A DNA stretch of 64,000 nucleotides from the NCBI GenBank assembly GCA_965221295.1, contig OZ244879.1:3100001-3164000 (forward strand), in the 5' to 3' direction. The position numbers and the translations under genes are program-made. This document shows, one piece after another, positions 42,895-51,535 of this stretch; positions within the stretch are counted from its first letter, which is position 1; each line of letters begins with the position of its first letter. Origin of the DNA: Bin87 sp965221295 (GTDB taxonomy: Bacteria; Chloroflexota; Dehalococcoidia; Lucifugimonadales; UBA3495). The notes under the pieces are model-generated. The model had not been told where the DNA came from. It searched no databases and saw only the letters and a program-made list of their open reading frames with translations.

Positions 42895-44358
42895 TCAGGG
42901 TTGAGCGTCCCGCGCGCCGGTCGGCGGACCGATGGGTTGCCGCGCCCGCAACCCGAACCACGCCGCGCCCAACAGCGCCATGGTCCCGCCGATGCGGAAC
43001 ACGTCGCGGTACGCCAGCAGAAACGCCTCGGCGGATGGCCGCGTGGCTCCGTAATGGTCGCTGAGGCCGGCGAACACCGCGCCAACTATCGCAACGCACA
43101 ATACCGTTCCCGAGGCTTGCGCCAGCGACATCGCCCCCGACGCGGTGCCGAACCGTTCCGGCGGCACGCTGCCCAGCATCAGCGCGTAGGCCGCCGATTG
43201 GAACCAACCCACACCCAGGCCCACGATGGCGATGGCCCCGCCGGGATGCCAGATCGCCGACCCATCGTCCAAGCCTGACATCACCAGCAATCCCGTCGCG
43301 GTTAGGCTCAAACCCACGGCTCCCACGGGCCTGACCCCCCAGCGGTCGCACAGCCAGCCGCCCAACGGCGACGATATGATGTTGCACGACGACATGATGG
43401 CGAACAATATGCCAAGGGTCACCGGGGTGCGATTCAGCGAGTCGGTGATGTAGAACGGGAAGATGAACCAGAGGACGAACTGGGAGAAGTGCCCCAGGAA
43501 CATGGCCCCGACGGCCGTTTGGAATCCGCTCAATCTGGCCAGCGCGCCTGGCAGCACTGGTAGAGCCGCCCTCCGTTCAACCCACACCAGAGCCGCCAGC
43601 GCCACCGGCGCCGCCGACAGCAGCGCGAGGGACGCCGGCGCCGTCCAACCGATCGCCTGCCCCAGTCGTAGCCCGATCATCAGGCACCACAGCAACGACA
43701 AGACCAGGGCCGCGCCGGCCAAGTCGAACCGCTGATCCGAACCCGACGCAACTCCGCCGTTGACCGCCCGCGGAACCGCCAACAGGCCGATGACCAGCGC
43801 CAAAACCGTCAGTGGTATTCGCCCCCAGAATACCGCTGGCCAATCGAATTGCTGCACCAACGGCCCGGCCGCCAGCGTGGACATCACCATGCCCGACGCC
43901 AGGCTCGCCGACGTGAAACCCATGGACAGGCCGCGCCTGGACTCTGGGAAAACCGACGCGGCAATGGCCGGCGCCGCGCTGTACAGGCAACCCGTTCCCA
44001 ACGCCTGCAGGAAACGAAAGCCGACCAGCGCCTCCAGCGTGGGCGACAGGGACATGCACACCATCGACACCAGGTAGGTTGCGGTCCCGAACAGGTACAC
44101 CATGCGCAGGCCGAAGCGGTCGGCGAATGCTCCCGAACCCAACGCCAACCCGGCCCGCGTGGCGATGAACACCACGATCACCCACTGCACCGCCGCCAGG
44201 TCGGTGTTGAAGGCGTCCCGCATGGCCGGCAACCCCACGTTGACCGCGAAGTCCAGCGACGCCAGTATCATCCCTAGGGCGGCGGCGGACGCCAGGGCGA
44301 CGGTTCGCCAAGTTGCGCGGACGGCGGAAGCGCTGCTAGGTTCTGCGATGGCAGGCAT
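42895..44358 (-). CDS. MFS transporter, DHA2-like
   Basis: The protein has 487 residues from the ATG at 44358, with about 14 hydrophobic spans as in the DHA2 drug:H+ antiporter branch. The motif between spans 2 and 3 reads GAFADRFGLRMVYLFG, close to G-x3-D-R-x-G-R-(K/R). A span with GTGCLYSAAPAIAASVFPES is typical motif C territory. It should export drugs or metabolites by proton exchange. It is convergent with the GT4 gene (10-bp gap) and divergent from the small membrane protein gene at 44459. Confidence 0.88.
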   Translation of the reverse strand: MPAIAEPSSASAVRATWRTVALASAAALGMILASLDFAVNVGLPAMRDAFNTDLAAVQWVIVVFIATRAGLALGSGAFADRFGLRMVYLFGTATYLVSMVCMSLSPTLEALVGFRFLQALGTGCLYSAAPAIAASVFPESRRGLSMGFTSASLASGMVMSTLAAGPLVQQFDWPAVFWGRIPLTVLALVIGLLAVPRAVNGGVASGSDQRFDLAGAALVLSLLWCLMIGLRLGQAIGWTAPASLALLSAAPVALAALVWVERRAALPVLPGALARLSGFQTAVGAMFLGHFSQFVLWFIFPFYITDSLNRTPVTLGILFAIMSSCNIISSPLGGWLCDRWGVRPVGAVGLSLTATGLLVMSGLDDGSAIWHPGGAIAIVGLGVGWFQSAAYALMLGSVPPERFGTASGAMSLAQASGTVLCVAIVGAVFAGLSDHYGATRPSAEAFLLAYRDVFRIGGTMALLGAAWFGLRARQPIGPPTGARDAQP

Positions 44359-44458
44359 GGCGGTTGATTGTACGCCATCGGCTGCACAATGATGGAGAAG
44401 TGACAAAATGCCGTTGACCCGTTCGCCGCGTGTAGGATAACCTGCACGTAGAGATGAG

Positions 44459-44935
44459 ATGATGTATTATTTTTCGAACGCTGAAACCAAGCGGGAAGCG
44501 TGCAGAGCCTTTACGTTATTGTGGGCCAACTGCTTATTCTGGCCCTTCGCGGCGCCTGTGGGAACCGCAGTTCTATGCGGCATCGTGGTAGGGCTGTTCG
44601 GCATTGACCCCGTTGATTACGGGTTAGATTACCTGGTAAAGGCGTTGCTGGGTGTCGCCGGGGCGGCCGCCGGCTTTTGGACATTGTGTTTTCTCCTGAC
44701 CGCGTTATTCTTCGGCATCAGCCCAAACTTGCTGGGGCTGCTGCACCATCGATCCTTGAATGGCGCCGCTATCCTTCGATTCGTCAATGCCATCGTCCTT
44801 TGGGCGCCACGCTTGAATGGCGCGGCCACCATTTCCGAAAGCTCTATTCGACGGCAACCCTGCCTCGTGCGCTCCAACCGACTGGCATTGAGCACATCAT
44901 CGGATCTGGCCGGGGCCGCGCCTCTACTGCAATAG
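44459..44935 (+). CDS. small two-span membrane protein, unknown
   Basis: The protein has 158 residues. Hydrophobic segments lie at residues 19-48 (LLWANCLFWPFAAPVGTAVL onward) and 60-90 (LVKALLGVAGAAAGFWTLCF onward). From about residue 98 the sequence loses membrane character. The DNA there contains an imperfect internal duplication (CTTGAATGGCGC twice), so the C-terminus may be a frameshifted or repeat-derived tail. TTGACC and GATAAC 16 bases apart precede the gene. No family is recognised. It may belong with the next two genes. Confidence 0.55.
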   Translation: MMYYFSNAETKREACRAFTLLWANCLFWPFAAPVGTAVLCGIVVGLFGIDPVDYGLDYLVKALLGVAGAAAGFWTLCFLLTALFFGISPNLLGLLHHRSLNGAAILRFVNAIVLWAPRLNGAATISESSIRRQPCLVRSNRLALSTSSDLAGAAPLLQ

Positions 44936-44958
44936 CCGCTGGCTTCTCCATTTTCCGT

Positions 44959-44981
44959 CCCCGCGTGAACCGCACGCGGGG
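44959..44981 (+). terminator. stem-loop after the small membrane protein gene
   Basis: An 8-bp stem CCCCGCGT / ACGCGGGG with a 7-nt loop and no U-tract. Confidence 0.5.
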
Positions 44982-45032
44982 GTTGAACACCCGGGCCCCA
45001 TTTTATGGAGCGGCCCGATAGGAGGAGTCAAG

Positions 45033-45383
45033 ATGACTACTCAAAGCGGCCGGGAATTGGCCAGCAAAATCCGTGAAACCGAAACAAACCTCGTCGACCT
45101 AAAGTCCGAGATTGAGCAACGCGAGGATTCGCCCGACTTGGCATGGGTCAAGGACAAAATTTCCGATCTCAAGGAAGATTCTGAACTCCGACGCCTCCAA
45201 GACGCGGTAAAACAGCGGAAAACTGCGCTCGGATTCTCGCGGCTGAATTCAGAAAAAAGGGATACAGAGCGAAAACTCGGCATTCCCTCAATGCGTCGTG
45301 AAATGCATGGCCTGTCGTCTGACTTGGCTCAACTACACGAGCAGTTGGTGGAGGTCAACCTGCAAACCGGCTCTGGCGCATAA
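45033..45383 (+). CDS. small coiled-coil protein, unknown
   Basis: The protein has 116 residues. It is almost entirely charged and helical (KIRETETNLVDLKSEIEQRE; DSELRRLQDAVKQRK; HGLSSDLAQLHEQLVEV), with heptad-like hydrophobic spacing, so it is likely a coiled coil. GGAGGAG sits 5-11 bases before the ATG, a strong ribosome binding site. Codon use is less GC-biased than the neighbours. No function is known. It stands between a membrane protein and a membrane-anchored HNH protein on the same strand. Confidence 0.7.
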   Translation: MTTQSGRELASKIRETETNLVDLKSEIEQREDSPDLAWVKDKISDLKEDSELRRLQDAVKQRKTALGFSRLNSEKRDTERKLGIPSMRREMHGLSSDLAQLHEQLVEVNLQTGSGA

Positions 45384-45416
45384 GAGTGCGGTCGAGGTTT
45401 TCACGCATCCGAGCTA

Positions 45417-45434
45417 ACCCGCAGCTTGGCGGGT
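45417..45434 (+). terminator. short stem-loop upstream of the HNH gene
   Basis: A 6-bp stem ACCCGC / GCGGGT with a 6-nt loop lies 34 bases after the coiled-coil gene. Weak. Confidence 0.35.
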
Positions 45435-45503
45435 CTGCCCAACGTAGCGGATCGGCCGGGTTTTACCCTGGACGGTCCGCTACGTGAACAAGTGAGATCA
45501 ACC

Positions 45504-46181
45504 ATGCAAAACGCAATTCACGCGCTGGGAATCATTGGCGCAATTCTATTGCGCATCACGTTAAAAGTAGCCGACTCCTACTTGGATTTCATACTCCGCA
45601 TTCGTTCTGGGGAACGCGCGGTACCGCCCACTCGGCGCACGCGATTTTCGGCCGAATTACGTCAACGCATCCGGCAACGACAAGGTGGCCGTTGCATGTA
45701 CTGCGGGTTGACGCTGAACCGAACGAACCTGCACATCGACCACATATTTCCGGTGGAGCATGGCGGCAGCAACGCCGAGGACAATTTGCAGGCGTTGTGC
45801 GGCTCATGCGATTTGCGCAAAGGTGTCCAAACGGACTCAGAGTTCTGCGAACGGTATAGGGCATTGCTGTCCAGCCAACGAACGGGCGCCCCACCTGTGC
45901 AACGCATTCCTCAATCGGCATTCCGCGCGGAAACGACGAACACCAGCAGGCTGGAATCTACCCGCTCCAGGCAGGCGGCGGTTTTCAAAACACCGCGTCA
46001 GAAAATCATGAGCAGCAGCGGCATCGCTGGGATAGTAGCAGGTGGCGTTTGGCTTTTTGCGATTGCGATCGCATTCGACGGAGCCGCCGGGGTCGCTTTT
46101 TGGGGAGGAGTCGTCGTTGGGCTGTGGGTGGCCGTCGGTTTGATCTGGCGCGCCAAATTTACCGGACGCTTCGATCAATAG
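45504..46181 (+). CDS. membrane-anchored HNH endonuclease
   Basis: The protein has 225 residues from the ATG at 45504. An N-terminal hydrophobic segment (HALGIIGAILLRITLKVA) is followed by an HNH domain: GRCMYCGLTL, LHIDHIFPVEHGG, NLQALCGSCDLRKG. This gives two C-x2-C zinc pairs, the catalytic DH and the N/H of the beta-beta-alpha metal fold. A basic linker then leads to two further hydrophobic spans near the C-terminus (IAGIVAGGVWLFAIAIAF; AFWGGVVVGLWVAVGLIW). HNH nucleases anchored in the membrane are unusual and could act on incoming DNA. It may form a cassette with the two preceding small genes. Confidence 0.8.
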   Translation: MQNAIHALGIIGAILLRITLKVADSYLDFILRIRSGERAVPPTRRTRFSAELRQRIRQRQGGRCMYCGLTLNRTNLHIDHIFPVEHGGSNAEDNLQALCGSCDLRKGVQTDSEFCERYRALLSSQRTGAPPVQRIPQSAFRAETTNTSRLESTRSRQAAVFKTPRQKIMSSSGIAGIVAGGVWLFAIAIAFDGAAGVAFWGGVVVGLWVAVGLIWRAKFTGRFDQ

Positions 46182-46238
46182 CGCCAGGGACGGTAGGCCA
46201 GCGGAAGTAGGGCCGAACACAAACAGGCCGCCCAGCGC

Positions 46239-46934
46239 CTAGAGCGGCGCTCCGTCCACTTCGCCGGGTGGCGGGATGAGGTCGGATACGGCCAGGAGTA
46301 TGTTGGGGAAGGCGCGTGGGCTGATGGCGTCGCCTGCTTCGTAGGTGTGGACGCTGGCGTACTGCGAGCCAGACGGCTCGGCGTAGGTCGTAAGCTCCTG
46401 GGCTCGCAGGTTGGCGATCCATACCTCAGAGATGCCGGCGGCAGCGTACCGCGCCAACTTTGGCCCCTGGTCATAGGCCAGCGAACTGTCGGCGAATTCG
46501 ATGACCAGATACACGTCGTCCGGCGTGGCATGACTGTATCTGCCTGAGCCGGGAGGATTCCACCGCTTCAGTACGACGTCTGGCTGGGGAGCCGTGTTGT
46601 CGTTCAAATAGATGGGCCCAGCCATTTGCACGGTTGCCCGCCCAATCAGCGGTGGAACCAGCAGTGAAATTGCCCAGTCAGTTCCACCTGTGTGGCGGTC
46701 GCCTATAGGCGGCATAACGATTATCACTCCGTCGATCAATTCAACGCGGTCGGATTTGCACAGGATGCCGGCGGCCGCCATGGCCAGGTACTCGTCCACC
46801 GTGAACCGATGGCGGCCGGCCAGGACATCGCTCGCCTCGCTGGCTTGGATGATGCCGGCCTGGGTCAGGGCGGCGCATTCCTCCACGCTGAAGAGTCGGG
46901 CCGGAGGGATGGCGGATGTGGTCAAAGTAGTCAT
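46239..46934 (-). CDS. Uma2 family (DUF820) PD-(D/E)XK nuclease-like protein
   Basis: The protein has 231 residues from the ATG at 46934, with GAGAGG seven bases upstream. The first 40 residues (SVEECAALTQAGIIQASEAS) are an extra N-terminal segment. The Uma2 domain starts at HRFTVDEYLAMAAAGIL and has ELIDGVII, QPDVVLKRW, YLVIEFADSSLAYDQGPK and ISEVWIANL. The Asp, Glu and Lys of the nuclease centre are present. It lacks the coiled-coil tail of the other three Uma2 proteins in the window. It is convergent with the HNH gene. Confidence 0.88.
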   Translation of the reverse strand: MTTLTTSAIPPARLFSVEECAALTQAGIIQASEASDVLAGRHRFTVDEYLAMAAAGILCKSDRVELIDGVIIVMPPIGDRHTGGTDWAISLLVPPLIGRATVQMAGPIYLNDNTAPQPDVVLKRWNPPGSGRYSHATPDDVYLVIEFADSSLAYDQGPKLARYAAAGISEVWIANLRAQELTTYAEPSGSQYASVHTYEAGDAISPRAFPNILLAVSDLIPPPGEVDGAPL

Positions 46935-47125
46935 CGAGCGGCCTCTCAAGTCTGGCTAGACCGGCGGATGGTTTGGTGGTGAGGGAATTCTATCATGGCC
47001 GTTCCAGTGTCCCGGCCCAGGGCGGCCCAGCCCAGGCCGGGCAGGCAATGCCGCGCCGCGCCGTCGGGCAGTGTGCTAATATCTGCCAGTGATACGCTGA
47101 TTCCCATCGCCGGAGGTTCTCCACC

Positions 47126-49078
47126 ATGACGCAAAACGCCGGAGCTTTCGAGGCCCTGCTCCAGGAAGACCGCACCTACCCGCCGCCGGCAGATTTCGCC
47201 GCCAACGCCAACATCGCCGACCCTGCGGTGTACGACGAGGCGCGCCGAGACCCCCAGGCGTTCTGGGCGCGGTTCGCCGGCGAACTGGACTGGTTCCAGC
47301 CCTGGGATTCCGTACTGGATTGGTCCGACGCCCCCTTCGCCAAATGGTTCATTGGCGGCAAGCTCAACGCGGCCTACAACTGCATCGACCGCCACCTGAA
47401 CGGACCGCGCCGCAACAAGGCGGCCATCATCTGGGAGGGCGAGCCCGGCGACTGGCAGGTTTACACCTACCGCGATTTGTACCGGGAGGTCTCCAAGTTC
47501 GCCAACGGCCTCAAGAGCCTGGGCGTGCGGAAGGGCGACCGGGTGACCCTGTACATGCCCATGGTGCCCGAGCTTGCCATCGCCATGCTGGCTTGCGCCC
47601 GGATCGGCGCGCCCCACAGCATCGTCTTCGGTGGGTTCAGCGCCGAGTCCCTGCGCGATCGCATCGAAGATTCCCAGTCCAAGGTGATGATCACCGCCGA
47701 TGGCGGCTGGCGGCGCGGCGCCATCATCCCGCTCAAGCAAAACGCCGACGCTTCCATCGAGGGCGACACCCCCGTTGAGAAAGTCGTCGTCGTGAAGCGC
47801 ACCGGACACGATGTGCCCATGGCCGACGGCCGCGACGTGTGGTGGCACGACCTGGTGGCCGACCAACCCTTGAATTGCGAGCCGGAACCCATGGACAGCG
47901 AAGACATGCTGTTCATGCTCTACACCAGCGGCACCACCGGCAAGCCCAAGGGCATCGTGCATACCACCGGCGGGTACATGACTGGCGTTTACGCCACCAG
48001 CAAGTGGATCTTCGACCTCAAGGAAGACGACGTTTACTGGTGCACTGCCGACATTGGGTGGGTCACCGGACACAGCTACATCATCTACGGGCCGCTGGCC
48101 AACGGCGCCACCACCGTCATGTACGAGGGTTCGCCCGACTATCCTGACCGGGATCGGTTCTGGGCCATCGTGGAAAAGTACGCCTGCACCATCTGCTACA
48201 CCGCTCCCACGGCCATCCGCACCTTCATGCGCTGGGGCGAAGAGTACCCCAACCGCCACGACATGTCCTCGCTGCGGCTGCTGGGCAGCGTAGGCGAACC
48301 CATCAACCCTGAGGCGTGGGTCTGGTACTGGCGGCACATCGGAGGCGGACGCTGCCCGGTGGTGGATACCTGGTGGCAGACCGAAACCGGTTCGATCATG
48401 ATCTCGGCCCTGCCCGGAGTCACCACCCTCAAGCCCGGCTCGGCCACTCAACCCTTCCCCGGCATCGACGCCGCCATCCTGGACGAACAGGGCAACGAGA
48501 TCGGCCCGGGCGGTGGCGGCTACCTGGTGGTGCGCCAGCCGTGGCCCAGTATGCTGCGCGGCATCTACGGCGACCCCGACCGGTTCAAGCAACAGTACTG
48601 GTCCAACTACGACGGCATCTACTTCACCAGCGACGGCGCCAAGCTGGACGAGGAATCCTACTTCTGGCTGCTGGGTCGTGTGGACGACGTGATCAACGTT
48701 TCCGCCCATCGCATCAGCACCATGGAGGTGGAATCAGCGCTGGTGGACAACCTGAAGGTGGCCGAAGCGGCTTGCATCGGCCGCAGCCACGAAGTCAAGG
48801 GCCAGGCCATCGTGGCCTTCGTTACCCTCAAGGATCAGGTGTCCAGTTCAGATGAGGTGATCAACGAACTGAAGCAACACGTGGCCGGCAAAATCGGTCC
48901 CATGGCTCGGCCAGACGACATTTACTTCGCCGCCGAGTTGCCCAAGACTCGCAGCGGCAAGATCATGCGCCGCCTGCTGCGCGACGTGGCCGAAGGTCGC
49001 GCCCTGGGGGACACCACCACATTGGCCGACCCCGCCGTTGTGGAAATGCTCAAGGCCCAATACGACGACGAGGAATGA
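47126..49078 (+). CDS. acs: acetate--CoA ligase
   Basis: The protein has 650 residues, the usual ACS length. It has the N-terminal ACAS domain (FWARFAGELDWFQPWDSVLD), the P-loop YTSGTTGKPKGIVHT, the DTWWQTETG motif and the C-terminal acetylation/catalytic lysine in TRSGKIMRRLLR. The hinge region reads NVSAHRIST instead of the common NVSGHRLGT. It forms acetyl-CoA from acetate, ATP and CoA, or acts on a near relative such as propionate. GGAGG lies 11 bases before the ATG. It is monocistronic and followed by repeat cluster J. Confidence 0.93.
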   Translation: MTQNAGAFEALLQEDRTYPPPADFAANANIADPAVYDEARRDPQAFWARFAGELDWFQPWDSVLDWSDAPFAKWFIGGKLNAAYNCIDRHLNGPRRNKAAIIWEGEPGDWQVYTYRDLYREVSKFANGLKSLGVRKGDRVTLYMPMVPELAIAMLACARIGAPHSIVFGGFSAESLRDRIEDSQSKVMITADGGWRRGAIIPLKQNADASIEGDTPVEKVVVVKRTGHDVPMADGRDVWWHDLVADQPLNCEPEPMDSEDMLFMLYTSGTTGKPKGIVHTTGGYMTGVYATSKWIFDLKEDDVYWCTADIGWVTGHSYIIYGPLANGATTVMYEGSPDYPDRDRFWAIVEKYACTICYTAPTAIRTFMRWGEEYPNRHDMSSLRLLGSVGEPINPEAWVWYWRHIGGGRCPVVDTWWQTETGSIMISALPGVTTLKPGSATQPFPGIDAAILDEQGNEIGPGGGGYLVVRQPWPSMLRGIYGDPDRFKQQYWSNYDGIYFTSDGAKLDEESYFWLLGRVDDVINVSAHRISTMEVESALVDNLKVAEAACIGRSHEVKGQAIVAFVTLKDQVSSSDEVINELKQHVAGKIGPMARPDDIYFAAELPKTRSGKIMRRLLRDVAEGRALGDTTTLADPAVVEMLKAQYDDEE

Positions 49079-49100
49079 CAACCCACCGATGACCCACGGC

Positions 49101-49330
49101 TGTCATTGCGAGGAGCGACAGCGACGCGGCAATCTCGTTGCTTGGGCGGACGGCCGCCGGGGCGAGGGCGAACGGCCGCGCGTTGCGGTCGACCAGATTG
49201 CCGCGCTTCGCTCGCAATGACAGAATGGGTGGGCGTCTGCAATGATGGAATGGGCGGGCGCCTGCAATGATGGAATGGGCGGGCGCCTGTAATGATGGAA
49301 TGGGCGGGCGCTCGCGTTCCTTCAACTGCC
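49101..49330. repeat. hairpin-repeat cluster J with 25-bp tandem tail
   Basis: One full unit has its left arm at 49101 (GAGCGACAGCGACGC head) and a right arm ending at 49223. Next come three to four copies of a 25-bp unit, CCTGCAATGATGGAATGGGC plus GGGCG. The same phrase occurs once in cluster H. A degenerate left arm follows near 49328-49362. Confidence 0.88.
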
Positions 49331-49454
49331 ATTTCGGGGCGCGCCAGCGACGCGGCAATCTCGCAGCAAGGCGAACGCGCGCCGTTGCGGGGTGTAGGAA
49401 GCGGTAGACTGGTTCGGATTGCGCTACGATTCGCTCGGGCGACCCAGCAGTATG

Positions 49455-50147
49455 TCACGCCCGGCAGCAGGACGCTGCACAGGCGCGCAGGCCGTAGAAG
49501 CAGGGCAGACAAAAGCAAACTCGGCGTGCGGTTTCTTCGTCTTCGTCCTCTTCCTCGGCAAAATTCTCCCTACCTTCCTTGATAAAGAATGGAATCAGGG
49601 CCAGGAACGCAACCGGGTCGGCCCACCACCAAAAGAGGAGCGCGTTCAACCCCAATCCGATCAGTACCGCAACGTCTTGGAGGTCGCAAAACAGGCTCTC
49701 AATGGCTTCTGCGCGCAACGAACGCGACTGCATCCGGACCGAGACGCGCATTTTGCTGACGTAAAGGGCGCTCATCACCGCGGCGCTGGCCACGACCAAA
49801 GCGACGCCGGCCAGACTCGGTTCGGGTTGAGGCAACCATCCCAGCAAAGTTGCCCCGGAGTGCAAAACGACGTATGCTGCCAGCAGAAAGAAGGTGAACC
49901 CGATCAGCCGTCGCGCTCGGTTCTCCGCGACTTCCTCGTCCGAACCGTCCCGTTCCGCTCGCAGCCGCCAAAGTAGGATTGCGCCGGCGAAGAGCTCTAT
50001 GACGCTATCCAGGCCGAACGCCAGCAGCGATACGCTGGAGGCCGCGGCGCCGGCCCAGAAGGCTACAACGGCCTCGAGCAGGTTCCATGCCAAGCCGACG
50101 GACACCAGGATCAGCGCCGTTCTGCGTAGGGATTCAACTTGCGGCAT
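49455..50147 (-). CDS. cation diffusion facilitator-like transporter
   Basis: The protein has 230 residues. It has about six hydrophobic spans, with SVSLLAFGLDSVIELFAGAI as the metal-site region in spans 1-2 and SLRAEAIESLFCDLQDVAVL in span 5. WADPVAFLALIPFFIKEG forms the last span. It lacks the usual cytosolic metal-binding domain. It ends instead in an acidic stretch (EEEDEDEE) and a Cys-rich tail (CFCLPCFYGLRACAASCCRA) that could bind metal. It likely exports a divalent or heavy metal ion. It is divergent from the lipoprotein gene across repeat cluster K. Confidence 0.85.
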   Translation of the reverse strand: MPQVESLRRTALILVSVGLAWNLLEAVVAFWAGAAASSVSLLAFGLDSVIELFAGAILLWRLRAERDGSDEEVAENRARRLIGFTFFLLAAYVVLHSGATLLGWLPQPEPSLAGVALVVASAAVMSALYVSKMRVSVRMQSRSLRAEAIESLFCDLQDVAVLIGLGLNALLFWWWADPVAFLALIPFFIKEGRENFAEEEDEDEETARRVCFCLPCFYGLRACAASCCRA

Positions 50148-50259
50148 CCGAGTGGTTTCCCCTTTCTGCTGTGTTTATTCCTGCGAAGCGGTCCGATGGC
50201 CAGCAATCTCACGCCAGGGTGTGGGCAGACGCTCACGATTCTATTCCCCGCCATCGGCG

Positions 50260-50552
50260 CGGTCAACGAGATTGCCGCGCTTCGCTCTCAATGACAGCAA
50301 CTGTCATTGCGAGGCCGAAGGCCGTGGCAATCTCGACGCCGGGGCGAACGGCCGCCGGGGCTGGGAGGCGGAGCGTCGCGTGTTGCGGTCAACGAGATTG
50401 CCGCGCTGCGCTCGCAATGACAGCAACTGTCATTGCGAGGCCGAAGGCCGTGGCAATCCCGTTGCCTGGGCGAACGGACGCCGGGGCTGGGAGGCGGAGC
50501 GTCGCGTGTTGCGGTCAACGAGATTGCCGCGCTGCGCTCGCAATGACAGAAC
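50260..50552. repeat. hairpin-repeat cluster K in a divergent promoter gap
   Basis: A right arm ends near 50296. Two complete units follow, with left arms at 50302 and 50428 (126-bp period, GGCCGAAGGCC head) and right arms of the CTGCGCT type. The last right arm ends at 50549, only six bases before the GGGAGG of the lipoprotein gene. The array thus forms that gene's whole 5' region. Confidence 0.93.
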
Positions 50553-50566
50553 AAGGGAGGCTCGCC

Positions 50567-51535
50567 ATGCCCACGAAACCGCCCGCGCTAACCACAGGCT
50601 TACGCATCGCCGTTTTAGCGTTGGCGGCGGCGCTGCTGGCCGCCGTGATGACCGCGCTGGCCTGCGCCCCCGCCGCGCCTTCAAGTCAGCAGCGCACGCC
50701 CACGCCTGAACCATCCGCTACTGCCAAGCCTGCTGATACGCCTGCGCCCACGCCAACGGCGACTCCCCAACCTGACACCGACAAGCTGAGCCCTGAGCTC
50801 AGCGCTATCTTGGACCTTCACCACGCCCAAGGGCAGTCGGCATACGCCGCAAGCGCCGCCAACCCCTTGCTGCCAGACAATATCACGTTACACATCTCAA
50901 CCAAACGTAATTTCAATGAACCCATCAAGAATTTCCTTGAAGACAACGGCGCCATGGTAACCCACGCCGAAGAAGGGCCATCTGGGATGACCTACGGCAG
51001 CTACATCGCCGCTTCGGCGCCGTTATCTCTAGTTCCAGCCCTGTCCCGTCAACCGGGATTTTCCTACGCCTTTGCCGAATACAGCCGGTACGAGAAGATT
51101 TCTGATGAATTCAGCAACCTGCTAATGCTGCACGAGACGGGCCGGATTACCATCGAAGAGGCCGCCCAGCAAACCCAAGCCTACCGCGGCTTTGACGACA
51201 TGGTGGCCCTTGATGTGTACATAGATTCGTGCAATATCATACCGAGGTTAGATGGCTTTATCGAACAACGAACTGGCATCACCCAACGCTTGAACATTGA
51301 CACTTGCATCCGCGCAGCTAAGGAGCCTACTGGTCCGGTGGTATACCTCAGCGCCCCGCTATCGATCATAGTGGAACTGTCGCTACAGCCTGGTGTGAAA
51401 TACATTGGGCCCGAGAACTTGGACCAGCCAATGCACCCGGAACAGCCATCGTCTCGGAAGGGGGAACCTGATCCATCCAAAGCGGTGGCGCAACCACAGC
51501 AAACGCCCCGAACCGCCGGCGCCGCCGGGGGCTAG
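50567..51535 (+). CDS. hypothetical lipoprotein with internally repeated domain
   Basis: The protein has 322 residues, with GGGAGG seven bases before the ATG. It has a lipoprotein signal: basic start, hydrophobic core (IAVLALAAALLAAVMTA) and lipobox TALAC. A Pro/Thr linker of about 35 residues follows. Two copies of a domain of about 85 residues seem present, matching at IAASAPLSLVPALSRQPGFS and VYLSAPLSIIVELSLQPGVK. No family is recognised. It is probably a surface protein. Its stop overlaps the stop of the convergent DUF2520 gene by 4 bp. Confidence 0.75.
   Translation: MPTKPPALTTGLRIAVLALAAALLAAVMTALACAPAAPSSQQRTPTPEPSATAKPADTPAPTPTATPQPDTDKLSPELSAILDLHHAQGQSAYAASAANPLLPDNITLHISTKRNFNEPIKNFLEDNGAMVTHAEEGPSGMTYGSYIAASAPLSLVPALSRQPGFSYAFAEYSRYEKISDEFSNLLMLHETGRITIEEAAQQTQAYRGFDDMVALDVYIDSCNIIPRLDGFIEQRTGITQRLNIDTCIRAAKEPTGPVVYLSAPLSIIVELSLQPGVKYIGPENLDQPMHPEQPSSRKGEPDPSKAVAQPQQTPRTAGAAGG

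Noticed and set aside
46946..48709. 587-codon antisense frame over acs
   Set aside because: It mirrors the high-GC codon pattern of acs, is rich in Val/Gly/His and matches no family.
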